Part shown: positions 47,992-62,075 of the stretch, piece by piece | Numbering within the stretch: the stretch's first letter is position 1 | How the letters are laid out: each line of letters begins with the position of its first letter | NCBI GenBank assembly: GCA_949987565.1 | Contig: OX465108.1 | Span: forward strand, 473,501 to 537,500 | Reading direction: 5' to 3' | DNA length: 64,000 nt | Origin: Luidia sarsii | Taxonomy: Eukaryota; Echinodermata; Asteroidea; Paxillosida; Luidiidae | Program-made: the position numbers and the translations under genes | Notes under the pieces: model-generated | What the model was told of the DNA's origin: nothing | Database searches by the model: none | Seen by the model: only the letters and a program-made list of their open reading frames with translations

Positions 47992-50900
47992 GTATAATTA
48001 TAAACAGATATATTTTACACCAGGTGAAAACAACAATGGCTCCTCGCACTAAACATTGAAATTATTATCATTAACATCGTCGGTACGTTGTCATATATAG
48101 GCCCTACTTCGAGATGTTGCAACCCGTGCGATCAGAAACTAGGGCGAAGGTGTCCTCGCTATGCGAGCTGATCGTATGACTGGCGTTGTTCATACGGGAT
48201 TTGTGCTGCCCATGTGAATTCAGCTGGAGACAGCTAGCTTTTCATTTACAAAACCCAACCTGTCAAAATATCTGAAAGAGGAAAAGAATTATTGATGGGA
48301 ATCACTTTCACGAAGCACTCGAGAACAAAATGGTTGTCGAATACGTACGCCGGTGCTGTTGCTCATTTTAATTTTTTTTTCTGTCGGCAACAAATGGACT
48401 TAATAGCTCAATACTTCCTCGCTCATAGAATCAGCTCGATTGAAATCGTACAAAGGTCCAGGAGATAGGATAGGGAAACTACACCCCCTTTGCATACAAA
48501 TCTGTGGATTTCCTCAGGCGGGTGTTCCTAAAGGTGTCAGTATTCAGGGCACAATGCAAGGGGAGGGAACCAGTCGTATGTCAACGGAACAAAGCGATGC
48601 TGTCATGTTACCCGAAGAGCACCCCATGTAACTGTCATACTCCTTACTCTGTATAACAAATGTTGTCATCTGTTAGGCATGGAATGCACCAGGGCTTTAC
48701 AGCAAGCTTGGAACCACAGTTTTCAGGCGAACACTCTGTAAAAGCTTCAAATTTCGCGACAAACCACAACTCGTAATTTCAGGTTTTGTGAGTCAAGGAA
48801 CAAAGTCTGAATCTAAGTTTGATCCTGGATCTCGTCAGGGGCTTAGGAATGTCACGACATACATCTTGTGGTCTTGTCAAGGCGCCACCAACGTCTGAAT
48901 GTGAGCAAGAACATACATTCATTATAGACGCATTGCCGTCTTGTCTTGAACCCAGTGTGACTGTTACGACTTATTACGCAATGGTCAACTTTCTACGCAT
49001 CAAAGTCAAGTCTGAGACGTGGCTGTGGGCGCCAGACAATCCCACCAAATGAAAATAATATTTTTCTAGTGGCTTTATTTCTTCGAAAAATCGAACAGAT
49101 TGAAGGTTGCGCACAGCGGTGGTGGCGTGTTTGTATACTTGATGGTGACAGGTGGCTTACTAATACTTACTTTCTTTTTATATAAACAAACCAGAGGTTT
49201 TACAGATTGCGGGTACTATTAGAGATGCCTGTCTTTCAATAGATATCGTGAACGCCATTAGCAGAAATATCTAACCAACTAATAACTTTATTGTTCAGTA
49301 AAAGCCAGACTTTTGGCCTGCAGTCGTCGAATCTTATCACATTATTCCCGCCATCCAAACAGTCTAAGGCAAAGGACTGCGGACAGAACAATGTTTTTAA
49401 AGTTTGGATACTTTCAGACTCGACCAAACCATGAATTCTACTTCCATCACCAACCCGTCCGCTGGTTCCCGCCATCTTTCCGGCGATATCTTGCATGGGA
49501 TCCAACGCAACGAACACCGTTCAAGAACCGGTCGCAACTGGACCCATTCCCCTCCCTCTCTGATATCATTTTCCAAGTCGCAATAACTGGTTCCATTTCC
49601 AATCGGAACTCGAGTAGAGATCGAGCAATTTGGCCGTCGCCTCTTATAACTCTCCCGTGGTGATATTGGGGCACACAGCCTCGTGCTCCCACTGTTTCAT
49701 CCGCCGCGATGAACACCGCTCACCACCCTAGTCTAAGCACAGAGCAAAGAATCCTTGCTCCATGGCCTAAGGCGATGTGTTAGCCTGCTGATATCCTCAC
49801 ACGTTGCCTTGTCGTTTCAATAAAAGCTGCACGGTTGGGGACCGTTCTAAGACGGCTGTCTCCCAACCACCTACGAGCGTCACTCGTAATATGGGAGACT
49901 GGTGGGTGGTTATACCATGCAAAGCTAACAGACCAAGGGTGTCTGTATATCATTGGCTATGGCTCGCTATAGCACACGATACTATTGGAATTGGCTGCAG
50001 CCGCTTATTGGCGACCGCTTGTCATTGTAATAGGAGCCGTAGCCATGTCACTTCGCAAATGGCCGAAATACCCGAGAAATGAAATCTCTTCAAACATGGC
50101 ACACGGTGATTTTTTTTTCTTCAAAATAAACTTTGTTTTACTAAAGACTGACAGGCTCAAATCGCCTTTTCTCTCGCGTGATTCGGCGTCGTTATTTCAC
50201 TTCTGAAAGACAGATGGAAAAGGAAGTTTCAAGCGCACGGAGCCTTTAATGTCCTATAATTCAATCAGGCTGGTAATTCCTAGCACTGTGGTCGCACGGA
50301 GAACTCTGAACCATCCACGTGTGGTGCAGGGCGGTCGGGGTGTTAAAGCCGACACCACACTGTCAGACATTCTGTCAATTTGAGCGGGATCGGCATTCCT
50401 GTTTGTCCTACCGAAGCACGAACCGGGAAAGTGCTTGTGCTTTTCTGTCAGCGCTTTTTTGATTGGGGACAAACCTTTGCTGCTGATGTTGCAGGCATCT
50501 ATGGTGTTTTGCGAAACGATTCTCGAGTGTATAGACAGCGGTTGGACCAAGACTTGTGTTGGTTTAACCGTCTTGACAAGACTTGGGGGCTATCGAGCCA
50601 ATATTTGTACGGTTTCAGGAAGAAAGCAGAAAGAGAAGGGACCACTTTGCTTGGTCTCTGTAAAGGTCTGGGCTTGAATGGAAGGGGCGGGGGTGTTGTT
50701 TAGCCTCACTTGGTCGTTACAATACAGAGAGGATTTGAAGCCAGGCAACTTAGTGGGGAGGACTGGAAGTGACTACTGTGGCCACAACAAGACAAGATAG
50801 CAAGGAGAAGGGACGCCGTGAGGCATATACTGAATGCATTGGGCAATCACCGAGGACCTTGTTGACTGGTTGCAGCTACTACGACCGTCAAGTTACGAGC

Positions 50901-51029
50901 ACTTGTGATACTTGCAGCCATTGCGTTCCATCTGGGTTAGATACCACTCGAAAGAGGCCGGAGTGAGTTGGAATGTGGTCGGTGGGTATAGGATGGATGG
51001 AGTCGTGGGGTAGTGTGTGACTGCGTGCG

Positions 51030-51325
51030 CTTGGGATGGGATGGGATGGGTATGGAAGGGTCGAGTTGGGTTGGGCTGGGTTGGGATGGGTTGGGATGGG
51101 ATGGGTTGGGTTGGGTTGGGTTGGGATTGGTTGGGTTGGGTTGAGTTGGGTTGGGTTGGGTTGGGTTGGGTTGGGTTGGGTTGAGTTTGGTTTGGTTGGG
51201 TTGGGTTTGGTTTGGTTTGGTTGGGTTGGTTTGGGTTTGGTTTGGTTGGGTTGGGTTGGGTTGGATTGGGTTGGGTTGGATTGGGTTGGGTTGGGTTTGG
51301 TTGGGTTGGATTGGGTTCGATAGGT
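51030..51325. repeat. (TTGGG)n array, about 290 bp
   Basis: Pentamer array GGGTT with GGTTTGG variants. The plus strand has dozens of GGG runs at 5-base spacing, capable of G-quadruplexes; the pre-mRNA of the ADAMTS-like gene would carry the C-rich strand (CCCAA). Confidence 0.95.
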
Positions 51326-52017
51326 TAGGATGAGGCCGATGTAGGGAAGGATAGAAGATATGCCATTCTAAGCGAGGTATACTACAGACGAGTCCGAGTG
51401 CAAAACGAAGCATGGCCTCCATAAATGACGCTTCATCCAAAAGCCTCTCAATGAAAAGCCATCTCCACCCGTAATACCCCAGAGTATAATACCAAACACA
51501 GCTTGCCTTTGTCACACATCGCCTACAAATCACTAATGAGACAGCAGCGAATTTTGTCACGGCACATTCAACACATGACCGGATCACAACGTTATAGGAT
51601 TAAGGCATGAAGCAAGGGTTTCGAGACTGCAGTATGCGTCTTCTCTGTACCAGAAAAGAGCAAAGCGACATGCACACAATACTGACACATCCTCCATAGA
51701 ATAAGCATTCATGAAGGACGGAAACAACGGGACGAATTCCAACAGGCATCTCCGAGGTCCCATCAGTGTGGGCAGAGATGTCTGGTATCACATCACATTT
51801 CCCACTTATCGCACGGCCCACACCATGTGAGCGAATGTAAATGACAGACAGGGTCATTCTACTCAGTGTCTATCCCTTCATAGTGTACGAATACAACTAG
51901 CTGACAAAAGGTTGGTATGTGTCACATCAGTGAGCCCTATAACTTGGAATCTCGTACACAGACCACGAAAACAAGATGTACTGGCATCGGTTTGCTATAG
52001 GTCAGAGTATTCTGAGA

Positions 52018-52280
52018 CAAGGCCGAGAGAAAAAGATAGGGACAGAGAGAGAGATAGACAGACACAGAGAGAGAGACAGAGAGAGACGAGGGGAGAGACG
52101 AGGACAGAGAGAGACAGAGAGTAAGCCAGGGAGAGGAGGAGACAGGGAATGAGTGAGAGAGAGGGTGAGAGAGATCGAGAGAGAATGGAATGAGGGGAGT
52201 GAGGGACAGAATGATGGAAAGAGAGGAGAGACAGACAGACATGGACACAGACAGAGATATAGAGACAGACAGAGAGACCA
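52018..52280. repeat. GA-rich microsatellite
   Basis: Degenerate GAGAGACAGA tract, about 260 bp, with CAGACAGA units towards the right. Confidence 0.9.
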
Positions 52281-54019
52281 TTTAAAGTGGGGGGAAATTC
52301 ACGTCGTAATTCAACCCGACAGCAAGGTCAAGCATAAAACTCCAATTCCGTTCCGAACTAAACGATTCAGCATCACCAACCACTGCATCTCATTTCCCTC
52401 ATAAAAAAAAATATTCACAGACCTGCATTTTTTTGAAGAAGTAAACAAACAGCATGGTTTGTGGGATGAGGTATCGGCATTGAAAGCTTGGAATAAATCA
52501 TGTGCAATTTAGAGACCTCGATGTCTTAAAAATTTTAAGGGACCTTCTTTATTGGTAACGTCAACTGTACACTAAGGAGCTTACATGTCAATCAGTACGG
52601 ATTGATTTCTGCATGGATTTATATTCACAATGGGGGTATAACCATCTGACCTAATTATGTCACGCAATGAAGAATACAACCAAGGTAAACCATTGGCATC
52701 GAAGAAAACCCAAACGGGAGAATGGATGTGAAAAAGGTTTGCTACAACCATTGGAGCTTGAAGGTCTAAATGTGCGTTTATCGCACGGCTCGGGACCAGA
52801 ACACATCACTAGACCTAAGCCTGACCTTCCCTGGGTCGTCTGTTCGTTCTGGATGACTAGCCAGGCAGACAGGCACCTGCCCTTCGACTGATAGACTTGG
52901 AAGGTAACCTCGAGACCTAGTCATTTCTCCGGCTGTGCACGTCTCATCTTTAACATGTTTAACATTCACGGATTTCCCTCCATCGTTGGTTATCTTCACT
53001 GACTAGCGGCCGTGTAGCGGAATACAGCTCAAGGATAGTCGCGATCACGGACGACGCGTCCAAAAAGTTCTCTAGCTCGGAATCTGGGCCCCGACGACCC
53101 CTGGATAGCATCTTAAAGGGGCACTAGACATTAGAGCGACTACCATCTGACCATAGATGTGAGTAAAAGACCCAGAGGTTCATAAACAGATAAATGGATT
53201 GGAAGGTGGAAGTATTTTATGAGAGTAATATGAGGGTGTTTTACGAGAGCATTTTATGAGCAGACACCGACTGCGACTGTGGAACATTTCCAAACCAGAC
53301 CCGTCTCTCAAGACGACAAACTCTTGAAAGAACCAAGTTGCCTTAAGGACCTCGTTGTTGCTAAGGCCCTTCATTATACAAGAGACCTTAGCCAAGTATA
53401 TCAGATACCCTTGAGATCATGATGGACACATTAATTAAGAAAATTGAGGAACGTGAATAGATAGCTTCGTTCCCTTTGACTCTGTTTTCTTTTTTATCTG
53501 TCTATTCCTCTTCTATTTTTTTTCCTGTAGCCATCACCTCGAGTGGCCTTACAAGGCCTTGTGTTTGGCGATCTTTCATAAAAAGAAAGATAAAACAAAG
53601 AAGTAGAATTTCAACTGCGGTATTTAGTCCTCAATACGAACTAGAAAGATGAGATGGCAGAATGTCCCATTAAGCCTATACCGAATTCTTGTTGACTGTT
53701 TACTGCTTCATGTTGTGACGTGTATGGCTTCGATGCCATGGCTGTGATGTGAAGTGACTTCATCTATCCCATCACGGTCTCAATGGAAGTCACTAGTGCA
53801 TGTCACACCCACGTAGCAGTCCTGGCCTAGTTAGGACCAGCTGGATCGATGCCCTTGTCTCCCTACTACTCCGTCGCCGCAGTTTGATAAACACATTCCA
53901 AAATTAATTAGAGGAAACGTTTGAATGTGACAGTCGCCAAGATAGCAATCTGCTGTATAAATTATTTTGGCATGGATGTACTTTCAACAGCCCCTTGAGC
54001 TGATAAACTCTAGGCGCGT

Positions 54020-54063
54020 GCACGTTTCAAGTTAGGCCTCTGACGTTTCAAGTTAGGCCTCTG
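54020..54063. repeat. Direct duplication of about 21 bp
   Basis: CGTTTCAAGTTAGGCCTCTG occurs twice, head to tail. Confidence 0.9.
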
Positions 54064-54111
54064 AAGTGTACGTCATGTTTACAATTTGTTACGCATTTGC
54101 ACTTACAGTCG

Positions 54112-54200
54112 AATACAAAAATGTTGCACTTTGCGTAAATCCTAAAAACGTAGAGGCCTGACGTCTTGATCCAAGCGGGACTTTTCTCAGAGGCAGAAGG
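54112..54200 (-). repeat. Dispersed hairpin element, copy in CpG-rich half
   Basis: Reverse complement has CTGCCTCTGAGAAAAGTCC, CGCTTGGATCAAGACGTCAGGCC and a CAACATTTTTG tail. Compared with other copies it keeps CpGs that are TG or CA elsewhere. Confidence 0.7.
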
Positions 54201-55374
54201 CTAAACCACATGAATGGTTACGGTATCTACTTGGCAGTAAACGTTCATTAATTAAAGTAAGCTCGTAATACTAAGATTGGTCTTTCATGAAGCCTTTTCC
54301 CGCCAATGAACCCGTCAAGGAAACATACCGCCAAAGAATGTTGGGACACAGGGACTATTGAAGGGGCATCTATAACTCCAGCAACATGAAATAATGCTTC
54401 GCCCTGTTCGGTCATGTAAATACCAAAAGGAAATGGGGTGTATAATCGAGGCGAAGCTGACTATGCCAGAAAGAATTCCAGCGAGTCTAGCTGTTGAGTG
54501 CCTGAATGACGCTTTTATCTGTCACATTGCACAGTGAAACTTATCGCTACGTTGAATAGCGAGCTAGGAATGATCAACAAAAAGCACAACTATGTCCTTC
54601 TATTGAAAGTCGGTGACGAGTGTATGGATTATGCATTGACAAAATGAAAAACACGGCGATTTTACGAGCGGGTCGTGTACTTTGCTTGTTCTCCCGTTTA
54701 CCGATTCCCTTCAAGTTCAAATCCCCGGTAGATATGAAAGAGCTCTGTGTTCAGCACAAACCTACACTTGCGAACTTTCATTTCGATTCAGAAATTACAT
54801 CAGTAGGGCCTAATCCAGTCAGATTGCGTCGGTATTCATGATGAAGTTTTAACTTTGCAGTTTGCCGACTGGCGTGGGTGCTGCGTGACACAAGGTCAAT
54901 ATTGCATCGGTGTCTGTACAGTAGCGAGGAGCATTTGCCATAGAAATGTCGGTTTGTCAAAGGGCTTTATTTAGTGCGTGTGTGTGGGCGTGTGTGAGCG
55001 GCTATCGATCACCGACGAGCAAGCTGTCATTTTGAGACAATGAAAATTGGTCATTTGAAGTGAAAACAAACTCATAAACACACTCAATATATGTCATAGG
55101 TTTTGCAGAAAACAACAGAGCTACACGTTCCAGTCTGGCGCGTTGCTATTTCCGTATATCTGTTCAAGAGCCCTACTTGAGTTCTGTTTCTCTAATAGGC
55201 CTACATTATGTTGAGGTCTATCACGTGGGAAAGTATTCACTGTGGCCATTCTGTCGTGCACCCTCCAGCTAATGCACTCACATTCTTTCTCTGAAGTGCA
55301 AATGTTCGAGTGTTTTCGTGGGATGCCTTTACAGGCAGATAAGCCATGCCGTGATTTAACTCCGAGCATTAGAG

Positions 55375-55465
55375 AGAAAGCTGGTGAGGGGGAGGGAGAG
55401 GGAGTGACAGAGAGACTGAGACGGGGAGAGGGAGACAGGGAGGAGTGGAAGAGAGAGAGGGGAGA

Positions 55466-55508
<43 letters not shown>

Positions 55509-55605
55509 GGAGAGAGAGAGAGGAGCCTGAGAGAGATGGAGAGAAAGAGTGAGGGAGAGAGACAGAGAGAGAGGGAGGGAGAAAGACAGAGACAAACTCG
55601 ATTCC
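55375..55605. repeat. GA-rich microsatellite with pure (GA)n core
   Basis: GAGAGGGAGA tract around a pure (GA)n run at about 55471-55507. Confidence 0.92.
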
Positions 55606-57483
55606 TCGTCACTTGGTCAGGTTTGAACATAAACATTGGGAGTTTGTGATATATTTTGATCCCCAGAATCCAACAGATGGGTCTCTATTGAGCAATCTAG
55701 TTACTAGATGTTATTAAGACCAGCTGCATTGCTCAAAATGTGGATCACAAATTGCGCAGACCTTTTTTTCACGCTGCAAACATTCGTCTGGACATCGTCA
55801 CCTCGACCGCATGCGCGAGAATGTCACCTGACACTCGGCGGCACTTTGACGGCGATTCCTAGGCTATTTATTTATACATCTACCCATGGGGCTCACACGC
55901 TGCACTGGTACCGCCCCCTGGCCTAAAGCCAAGCGATGTTCTCACAGCCTACTCTTGCATGTCGGGGAGGTTGGATCGGTGCGGCACAGCCTGTCGACTC
56001 GTCGACATATCTTGTTTGGGTGTTGTCGGGATGAGGTGTCGGCTCTCGTGGGAGACGTGAGTTCGAGCAGTTTAACGGTCCCTGGCCAGTGCCTAGACGG
56101 TGCTGTACTTTGTATGAAGTACACGGTAACATGAATGTCAACAAGGCTAAGAGGCTGCCCCGATCTGCGTGCTATGGCAATGGAAAGGTAGATGAGGCTT
56201 CGGGTCGAGAAACTCTTAGTCCTCGACTGAACATCTTCTTTCCAATCAGAGCAACAATGACTCCTCTGAACAAACCCACCCCACAGTCTGAGCCGCTGTC
56301 CTGGGGTTCAATGAACCACGTGAATACTCCCGTATTTTCCATGGAAAGAAACCAGCTTATCAGGGATCAAAGATCATTGGTATAAGTTGGACACTTCCCA
56401 GTAAGACATGAGCAAAACTGGCTCATAACACATTGACACACGAGCTAACTCCTCAAGCAAAACAGGCTTCATTCGTGCTTTCACTACAGAGTATAAATCA
56501 ATGCGACGATACCGCCAACGAGCAGGTAATAGGGTACCACATGGCATTGTGATCTTTCTAACCTGTTCAAGTCTGTCGTGCAACTAGACCAATACCTCTG
56601 TAGTCTCTCCCTATTCCACAACGCTGCACAATTTCATGGGTACACAGACATTTCTCACGCCCACACACTTGCAGTCAGTTTAGAATAATGGGTCACCTGG
56701 TTTGGTCATCAACCGCTTTCTTTGGAGGGCGAGGGTTGTACGTCCCTAAGGGGGAAGTCACATACCCACTGTCCGGTCAAGTTTATAGACCGTTCCCAAT
56801 GAGTGAGATACGAGCCTGAGAACCAGTACAGATTCAGAAGAAGAAGAAAAAAAATCCAAGTATTTCAGGATGTTCTAATTTGAAGTTTTGAGTTCCCCAA
56901 GAATTCCGTTGGGGTTGTAGCACTCAGTGAGAAACGTCCGTCTAGGACTTAAGTCTCCACGAAACAGCTTTTTGCGAATGAGTGAGTCTTATTATACCCT
57001 TGGTATGAGGAAACTAGGTCGGCCCAATAGATACCAGACAGCGCTCCCACGGCCAACCCTACCATTATAGCCCCCGCACCTACAGAAATCTAACACAAGA
57101 CAGCTGGTAGCTACAGCCACACTACTGAAAGTAACGATGTCCACATTGCCAGAGAGGTTCGTTCGTATGTGCAGTCCGGACGTCAATGTCATCTCCGAGG
57201 GTAAAAAAAAGATAGACGAGATGGAAATGGACTGAAACATTAGGTCCTGAGAAGTACAGCCCCCCACGACTAAAACTGTTTACCACGCAGTATCCATGTA
57301 CAGCGGGGTTACGTGCAATCAATCCATGTCAGTGTGTCGGTCCAAACAAGAACTCGTTCATGTCTGGAAAGCTTTTAAATCTAGCTTGGATTATTCAATC
57401 GAAACTGAAGTAAAAGGAAGGGGTTTATTGTCTTAAATGTTCCGAATTACAGAATAAAACAATCTCCCAAATACTAAGAGTGC

Positions 57484-57566
57484 GTGAGATTTTGATCCAA
57501 ACAGAACCATTCAATCTGCCTCTAAGTCTAAGAAAGGTCCTGCTGGGATCAAAACGGCGGGTCCTT
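57484..57566. repeat. Two hairpin elements in inverted orientation, overlapping
   Basis: A minus half-copy (TTTTGATCCAAACAGAACC) runs into CTGCCTCTAAG and then a plus copy (AGAAAGGTCCTGCTGGGATC, AAAACGGCGGGTCC). The pair shares the central CTGCCT segment, so it is either two insertions or an inverted duplication. Confidence 0.6.
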
Positions 57567-60500
57567 TATGTCCTTAAATATCAATTGAGCTAATAAATCT
57601 CCCTGTAGCTCTTAAATCTTCTCATGTGAACGAACTACATTGTATATCTTAATCTTTGACAAATACCATGGACTTCACACTTGTCAACTGTTCAGTACGT
57701 TCACCTCGATGTATTACATCTTTGCGAAAAAAATATTGCATCAAAGACAAACAAAATTATAAGATACAAACACAAACCCGAAGGAACCAAATAACTCGGA
57801 CTTTAATTATCGTTCTCTTAATTATTGATTATCAGTCTGCAAAGTTGGCGGCAATGTGTCCACGTTTAGTGGCTGTTTCTACGTTGCATCCCTCAGAGAG
57901 CTCTAATGTAATTGGGCAACAATAAATGAATCAAACGCATGTGACGCACGCGAAGGTTTCTAGAAATGCAAGGTCAGGGAGAGGGAATGGTCACGTGATA
58001 TGGACGGGGATGCTACACAGTGTCTTGAATTCTCATTTATCGCATGATGGACCCAGCCCTTCATAGTCTGTCAGTGAAGAATTCCAACAAAGGATGCGTG
58101 TCTCTACGCCCAATGCCTCCATATTAGAACCACACGCAGGCGGCGTGTCATAGAGATTTGCTGAAGGACACGAGGAAGGCAGACCTCGACTGGGATTATG
58201 AGTATTAACCTGTCTGAACTGATTGGATAGTGGATACGGCTTTAATTAATAGAAGTCTACGGAGGCTACTAATGAGAGGCTGTAGCCAATGTTTCTTAAA
58301 CTCGTTTGTTAGATTGAACACGGAGATAATGATGTAGCCATCCTGCTGCCATTGAAATTAGAGTGCACTACACCAAGACGTAAATAGTCTGGTACCCTAT
58401 TATATGACGTGTAGACTGGTGACGCTTACCACTGGTAAGACGGCAATACCAAGAACACCATTCACCACCATTATACCAACGTGAAGCTTGTTATGCTAGT
58501 CAAACCCTCCAATAACCATATACTGCGCACCTACACTACAGTGAACCAGGGTGTGGTACTGGTTATACAGATTCATATGAGCTCCCTTACGCCTTCTATA
58601 TAATTTATTAAGGCGTTTAAAAGAAAACAGGTGGGTCGCGGGAGATTGAATTAGTTGCCCATAACATTGGTCATTAACCTTTGGCCAATGGAGGGGATTT
58701 TGCGCAGCTCCTCACAACCACATAGGCAGGAGTTTCATGTCACTGACATGAAACCTGGTTCATGTTTACTCAGCACAACTGGGCTTCTAATTGGTACAGC
58801 GTCATTCCCCTGGCCTCTTCTGGCGCCCATGTAAATTCATGTGATTATTGCATTCCTGTCAAATATGCCCCAGGGGAACGTAGCAGGTGTTAACCATAGT
58901 TCGTTAGAGGTTGCAAGATGTTGTATAATGACTCATTATGGTTAATGGTAAGGCAGTTACTAGTGGGTGGTACAAGGTAGGGTATGGGGTAGGGCAAACC
59001 ACGCCCCATGGAAACATGTCAGAATTTTGTTTCCATTCAAGACAGCAGCAACGCTCACATCACAAAGTAAATGACCTTCCACCCATTTTCAGGAAGTAAT
59101 ATTTGGACTATATGAGCATTACATATACAAGGCCCTTCGTAATCAGTTTTCAAATCTACACTCCACTATACAAGTTTTTGCCTCATAGCGATGATCAGTA
59201 GAATACACGTCACCGGGGGGAAAGATCCCTTAATAATTTAACTTAACGATCATGCTTTTTGGCGCGCAAAATATTTCACGCTCAGTGAAATTGCTGTCCA
59301 AATAGTGCTACGATATTGTCGTGGTCTCCTCATGGCGGTGACATACAGCGACTACTCGACTAGTCGCATACACATGTCGGCGTCATCTGCAAATGACATT
59401 AGTCGGCAGTCGGCAGCAGGCATGCGCGGAGAAACAAAACAATGTTCAGAGAGCGGAAAGCCATGCGTAGCTTCAATATTGCAGAGATGGCCAACCTTAT
59501 GAATTTGAGGTCTGTCATTCGTCACCAATTTTGTACATTTTCTTGTAAAGGTATTGCTCCATAAGATTGGAACGTGGACTGTGGACCTGTAAGTTAGTAG
59601 TCTAAGAGTGAAGTTGGACACCAAAAATCAACCTGACCTGGATTTCACCAAAGGCTGGTGCTGGTTCACAATAAAAACCTTGTTAGAACTGTTGGGCAAA
59701 CAACCACTTGATTTAGTTTTATCAGAAATGTGGGCGTTTGTGATGGTTTTGACTGACACAATTCGACAGTTGGCATTTTAATTACCAATTATGTTATCGG
59801 TCGATGTTGGACAAAATGGTGTTTGATTTTAACCATTTTTTGTCAGGGCTCCAACCTGTGCTGAGACTAATCTGGACTTTGTGTGTGGCGCCCAAAACCG
59901 CAACAGGTGATGATCCCAACTCGGAAACAAGTCACCAAACATCCCCAGAATGAAGACGCAGTCTGTCGACCGATCGCTGGAAAGGAAACTCACGTGTTTC
60001 CAATCACACTTAATCTGAACGGTCAGGAGTCAAGTCGACCACTTGAAATTCCCGCCCCCGAATCATTGTCAGAAATGATACACCAATTGGCCGGCAATTT
60101 CCCTCGCTGCTGCGTCAAATCAGAGGTGGTGCATTGGGGCGCTTGTTGGCCAATTTACAGGGATAATTTGCGATAACTCGCGACTCCTGGGTGGGTAATT
60201 AAGTGGATTTTTACGAGGTTGTGGGGAGTTCCCAACTGGGTGGGGTGATGGAAGAGATGGATACGGCAACTGTGCTTTGTTCGGTGCGATAGAAGCATTT
60301 TGGACACAAGCTGCGACTGAGATTTTGTGAAGGGAGGCTCGATCCCACAGGACTGCAATTTAAAGCGGACGAACAATTTGCAACTTTTCAAGAAATTCAT
60401 TCTGTGATAACAAGGCGGTAATTCGGTTCCTGCTGTGCCGTGAGACGCTCTGGGACCAGTGTGCTGCAAACTAGTATGGACATGAGACCTACGGGTCAAA

Positions 60501-61855
60501 CCTGGGTCACTCCGACTGGTATGGGACCAGTGTCCAATTCCTAAATCCGCTTAAGCACACAGATCGGCTCAGCACGAACACTCTTCCAGGGATTACTAGC
60601 ACCTTAAAGAAGTATCAGCTCTACAACACAGGCGACAAGCTCCTCACAGTTACTCTTCTGAAAGACTCCATGGCAGAATGTATATATTGTGTCACCACAA
60701 ACTTTCCACATCAAGTTTCTCAATGCCCAAAAGCTGATACCAGTGGTATATTTCAGCGATCGTGTTAATTGAAGGACGACATCAGCGCAATAAGAGTTAA
60801 GAAGGGTCGTATTGTTCACGCAAACGTTTGTTGTCTGCACGACGGTCTGGGACTGAATGCTTGCACACCGCATCGCTACGTGACTCCCATACCGCTCTAA
60901 TAAAACTCAATTATGGGCCAATATTTACTCTACTCGGTAGCTAGAATGAGGTTTATAAATACCTCGTGGTGTTAGTTTAACAAAGCCATTGTTTGGAATG
61001 CACGGTTAAGTTTAACACCCGAAGTGCTGAGGTCACAAACAAAAATGGTTTGGGTAGTGCGCCGTATTATGGCTTTATGCCTCTTTTCAATGGTCTGCAT
61101 GGGCCTATTAATAAGCACTCAGTTTACATTGGTTTTTCAAAACTGCCGACTCGTTCAAACGCCATGCGGGGCACCTGCATTGCATCAATACTTTCAGGCC
61201 GTAAATAATGCCAAAGGTTCCTGAACAAACATGGCAACGTTGTGGGAGCTCTGGGGCTCATGGTACTGGTATAGCTATCCTACTGTTGGGTTTCCATAGA
61301 ACCACCAAGGCCTGGTAATATTTCATACCAATGGGGCATCAATGAATTGTCGAACTACCCTTGGATTCTTGGAAAGTGTCGAACAAGGAGGACAATCCGA
61401 CGCCACCTGACGGTCAGTGCATTGTGAAAAGGTTTGTGGCAATAGTTCAACGGCACTCTGACCAACGTTGGTTGGCACTGGTCGAGGATGAGATAACCCC
61501 ATACAGTGTGTGAATGTGACCTCAATTTGAGAGACTTAAATAAACAGACCCTTAAACTTGACTCTCAAATGCCTCGGTGTAAGGGGACAATGTTGACATT
61601 TTCAATTTTCCCCAAGCTAAACATCTTAAGCTACATGGCCTGCGCTCCTAAAAGAAATATCTCAAAATCTTCCTTCTTATCCCGCTTCAAGCAGACCTTC
61701 ACCACATCCCATGGATCAGGCTCCTCCCGTGGGAACTGAAGGACTGAAGGAAAATTACGTCAATGTGGGGGAACTTGAACTGCCCAGAGACCTTGATGTG
61801 ACATGTAACCATTCTCTTTCGAAAATAGGTGTGGCTCTGAGAAGAGCCGGTAAGT

Positions 61856-61893
61856 CAACGTTTCGGGCAGTGCGTGCTCCACCCGTCGTCAGC
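61856..61893 (-). repeat. Hairpin repeat, CTGACGA/GAAACGTTG type, copy A
   Basis: Minus strand reads CTGACGACGGG, a 14-base loop, then CCCGAAACGTTGA. The CGGG/CCCG stem is bounded by CTGACGA and AAAC, which recalls the CUGANGA and GAAA boxes around stem II of hammerhead ribozymes. It lies about 180 bp downstream (gene sense) of the exon 1 donor. Confidence 0.6.
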
Positions 61894-62075
61894 AGTCCTC
61901 ACACTGCCTGCATTCTATACGACGTGCAGACCACTCACTGCCTCAAACACTCCTCTCAGACCCACGCTCATTCTTGAAAAAAGATTCGATAGTGTTTGAC
62001 AGTAAGCTTTCCACTTCGTGGTTGCATCCTACAGACCGTCAAATCTCAAACAGAACCCCAACACACAGTACTCAC

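Larger units (their letters stand above)
45624..62075 (-). other. Intron 1, 16.5 kb, CpG-rich
   Basis: This intron separates the signal-peptide exon from the TSP1 exon if exon 1 is correctly linked. It contains three GA-rich arrays (47066-47316, 52018-52280, 55375-55605), a TTGGG array (51030-51325), one SINE (47909-47991), several hairpin repeats and long unique stretches (48.0-51.0, 52.3-55.0, 55.7-57.4 and 57.7-61.8 kb) in which I see no supported gene. Confidence 0.65.

Noticed and set aside
49236..49716. Overlapping minus and plus frames of 90-116 residues
   Set aside because: Both strands are open in the same place and neither has a domain, so compositional bias explains them better.
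50380..50703. 107-residue plus frame
   Set aside because: No recognisable domain or splice context; similar-length frames are expected in CpG-rich, stop-poor sequence.
50937..51587. 216-residue minus frame with QPNPTQPN repeats
   Set aside because: Translation of the TTGGG array; no start context, splice structure or domain outside the array.
61024..61224. Plus frame with a hydrophobic N-terminus (MVWVVRRIMALCLFSMVCMG)
   Set aside because: Looks like a signal anchor, but there is no domain, conserved-looking cysteine pattern or good donor, and it would be antisense to intron 1.
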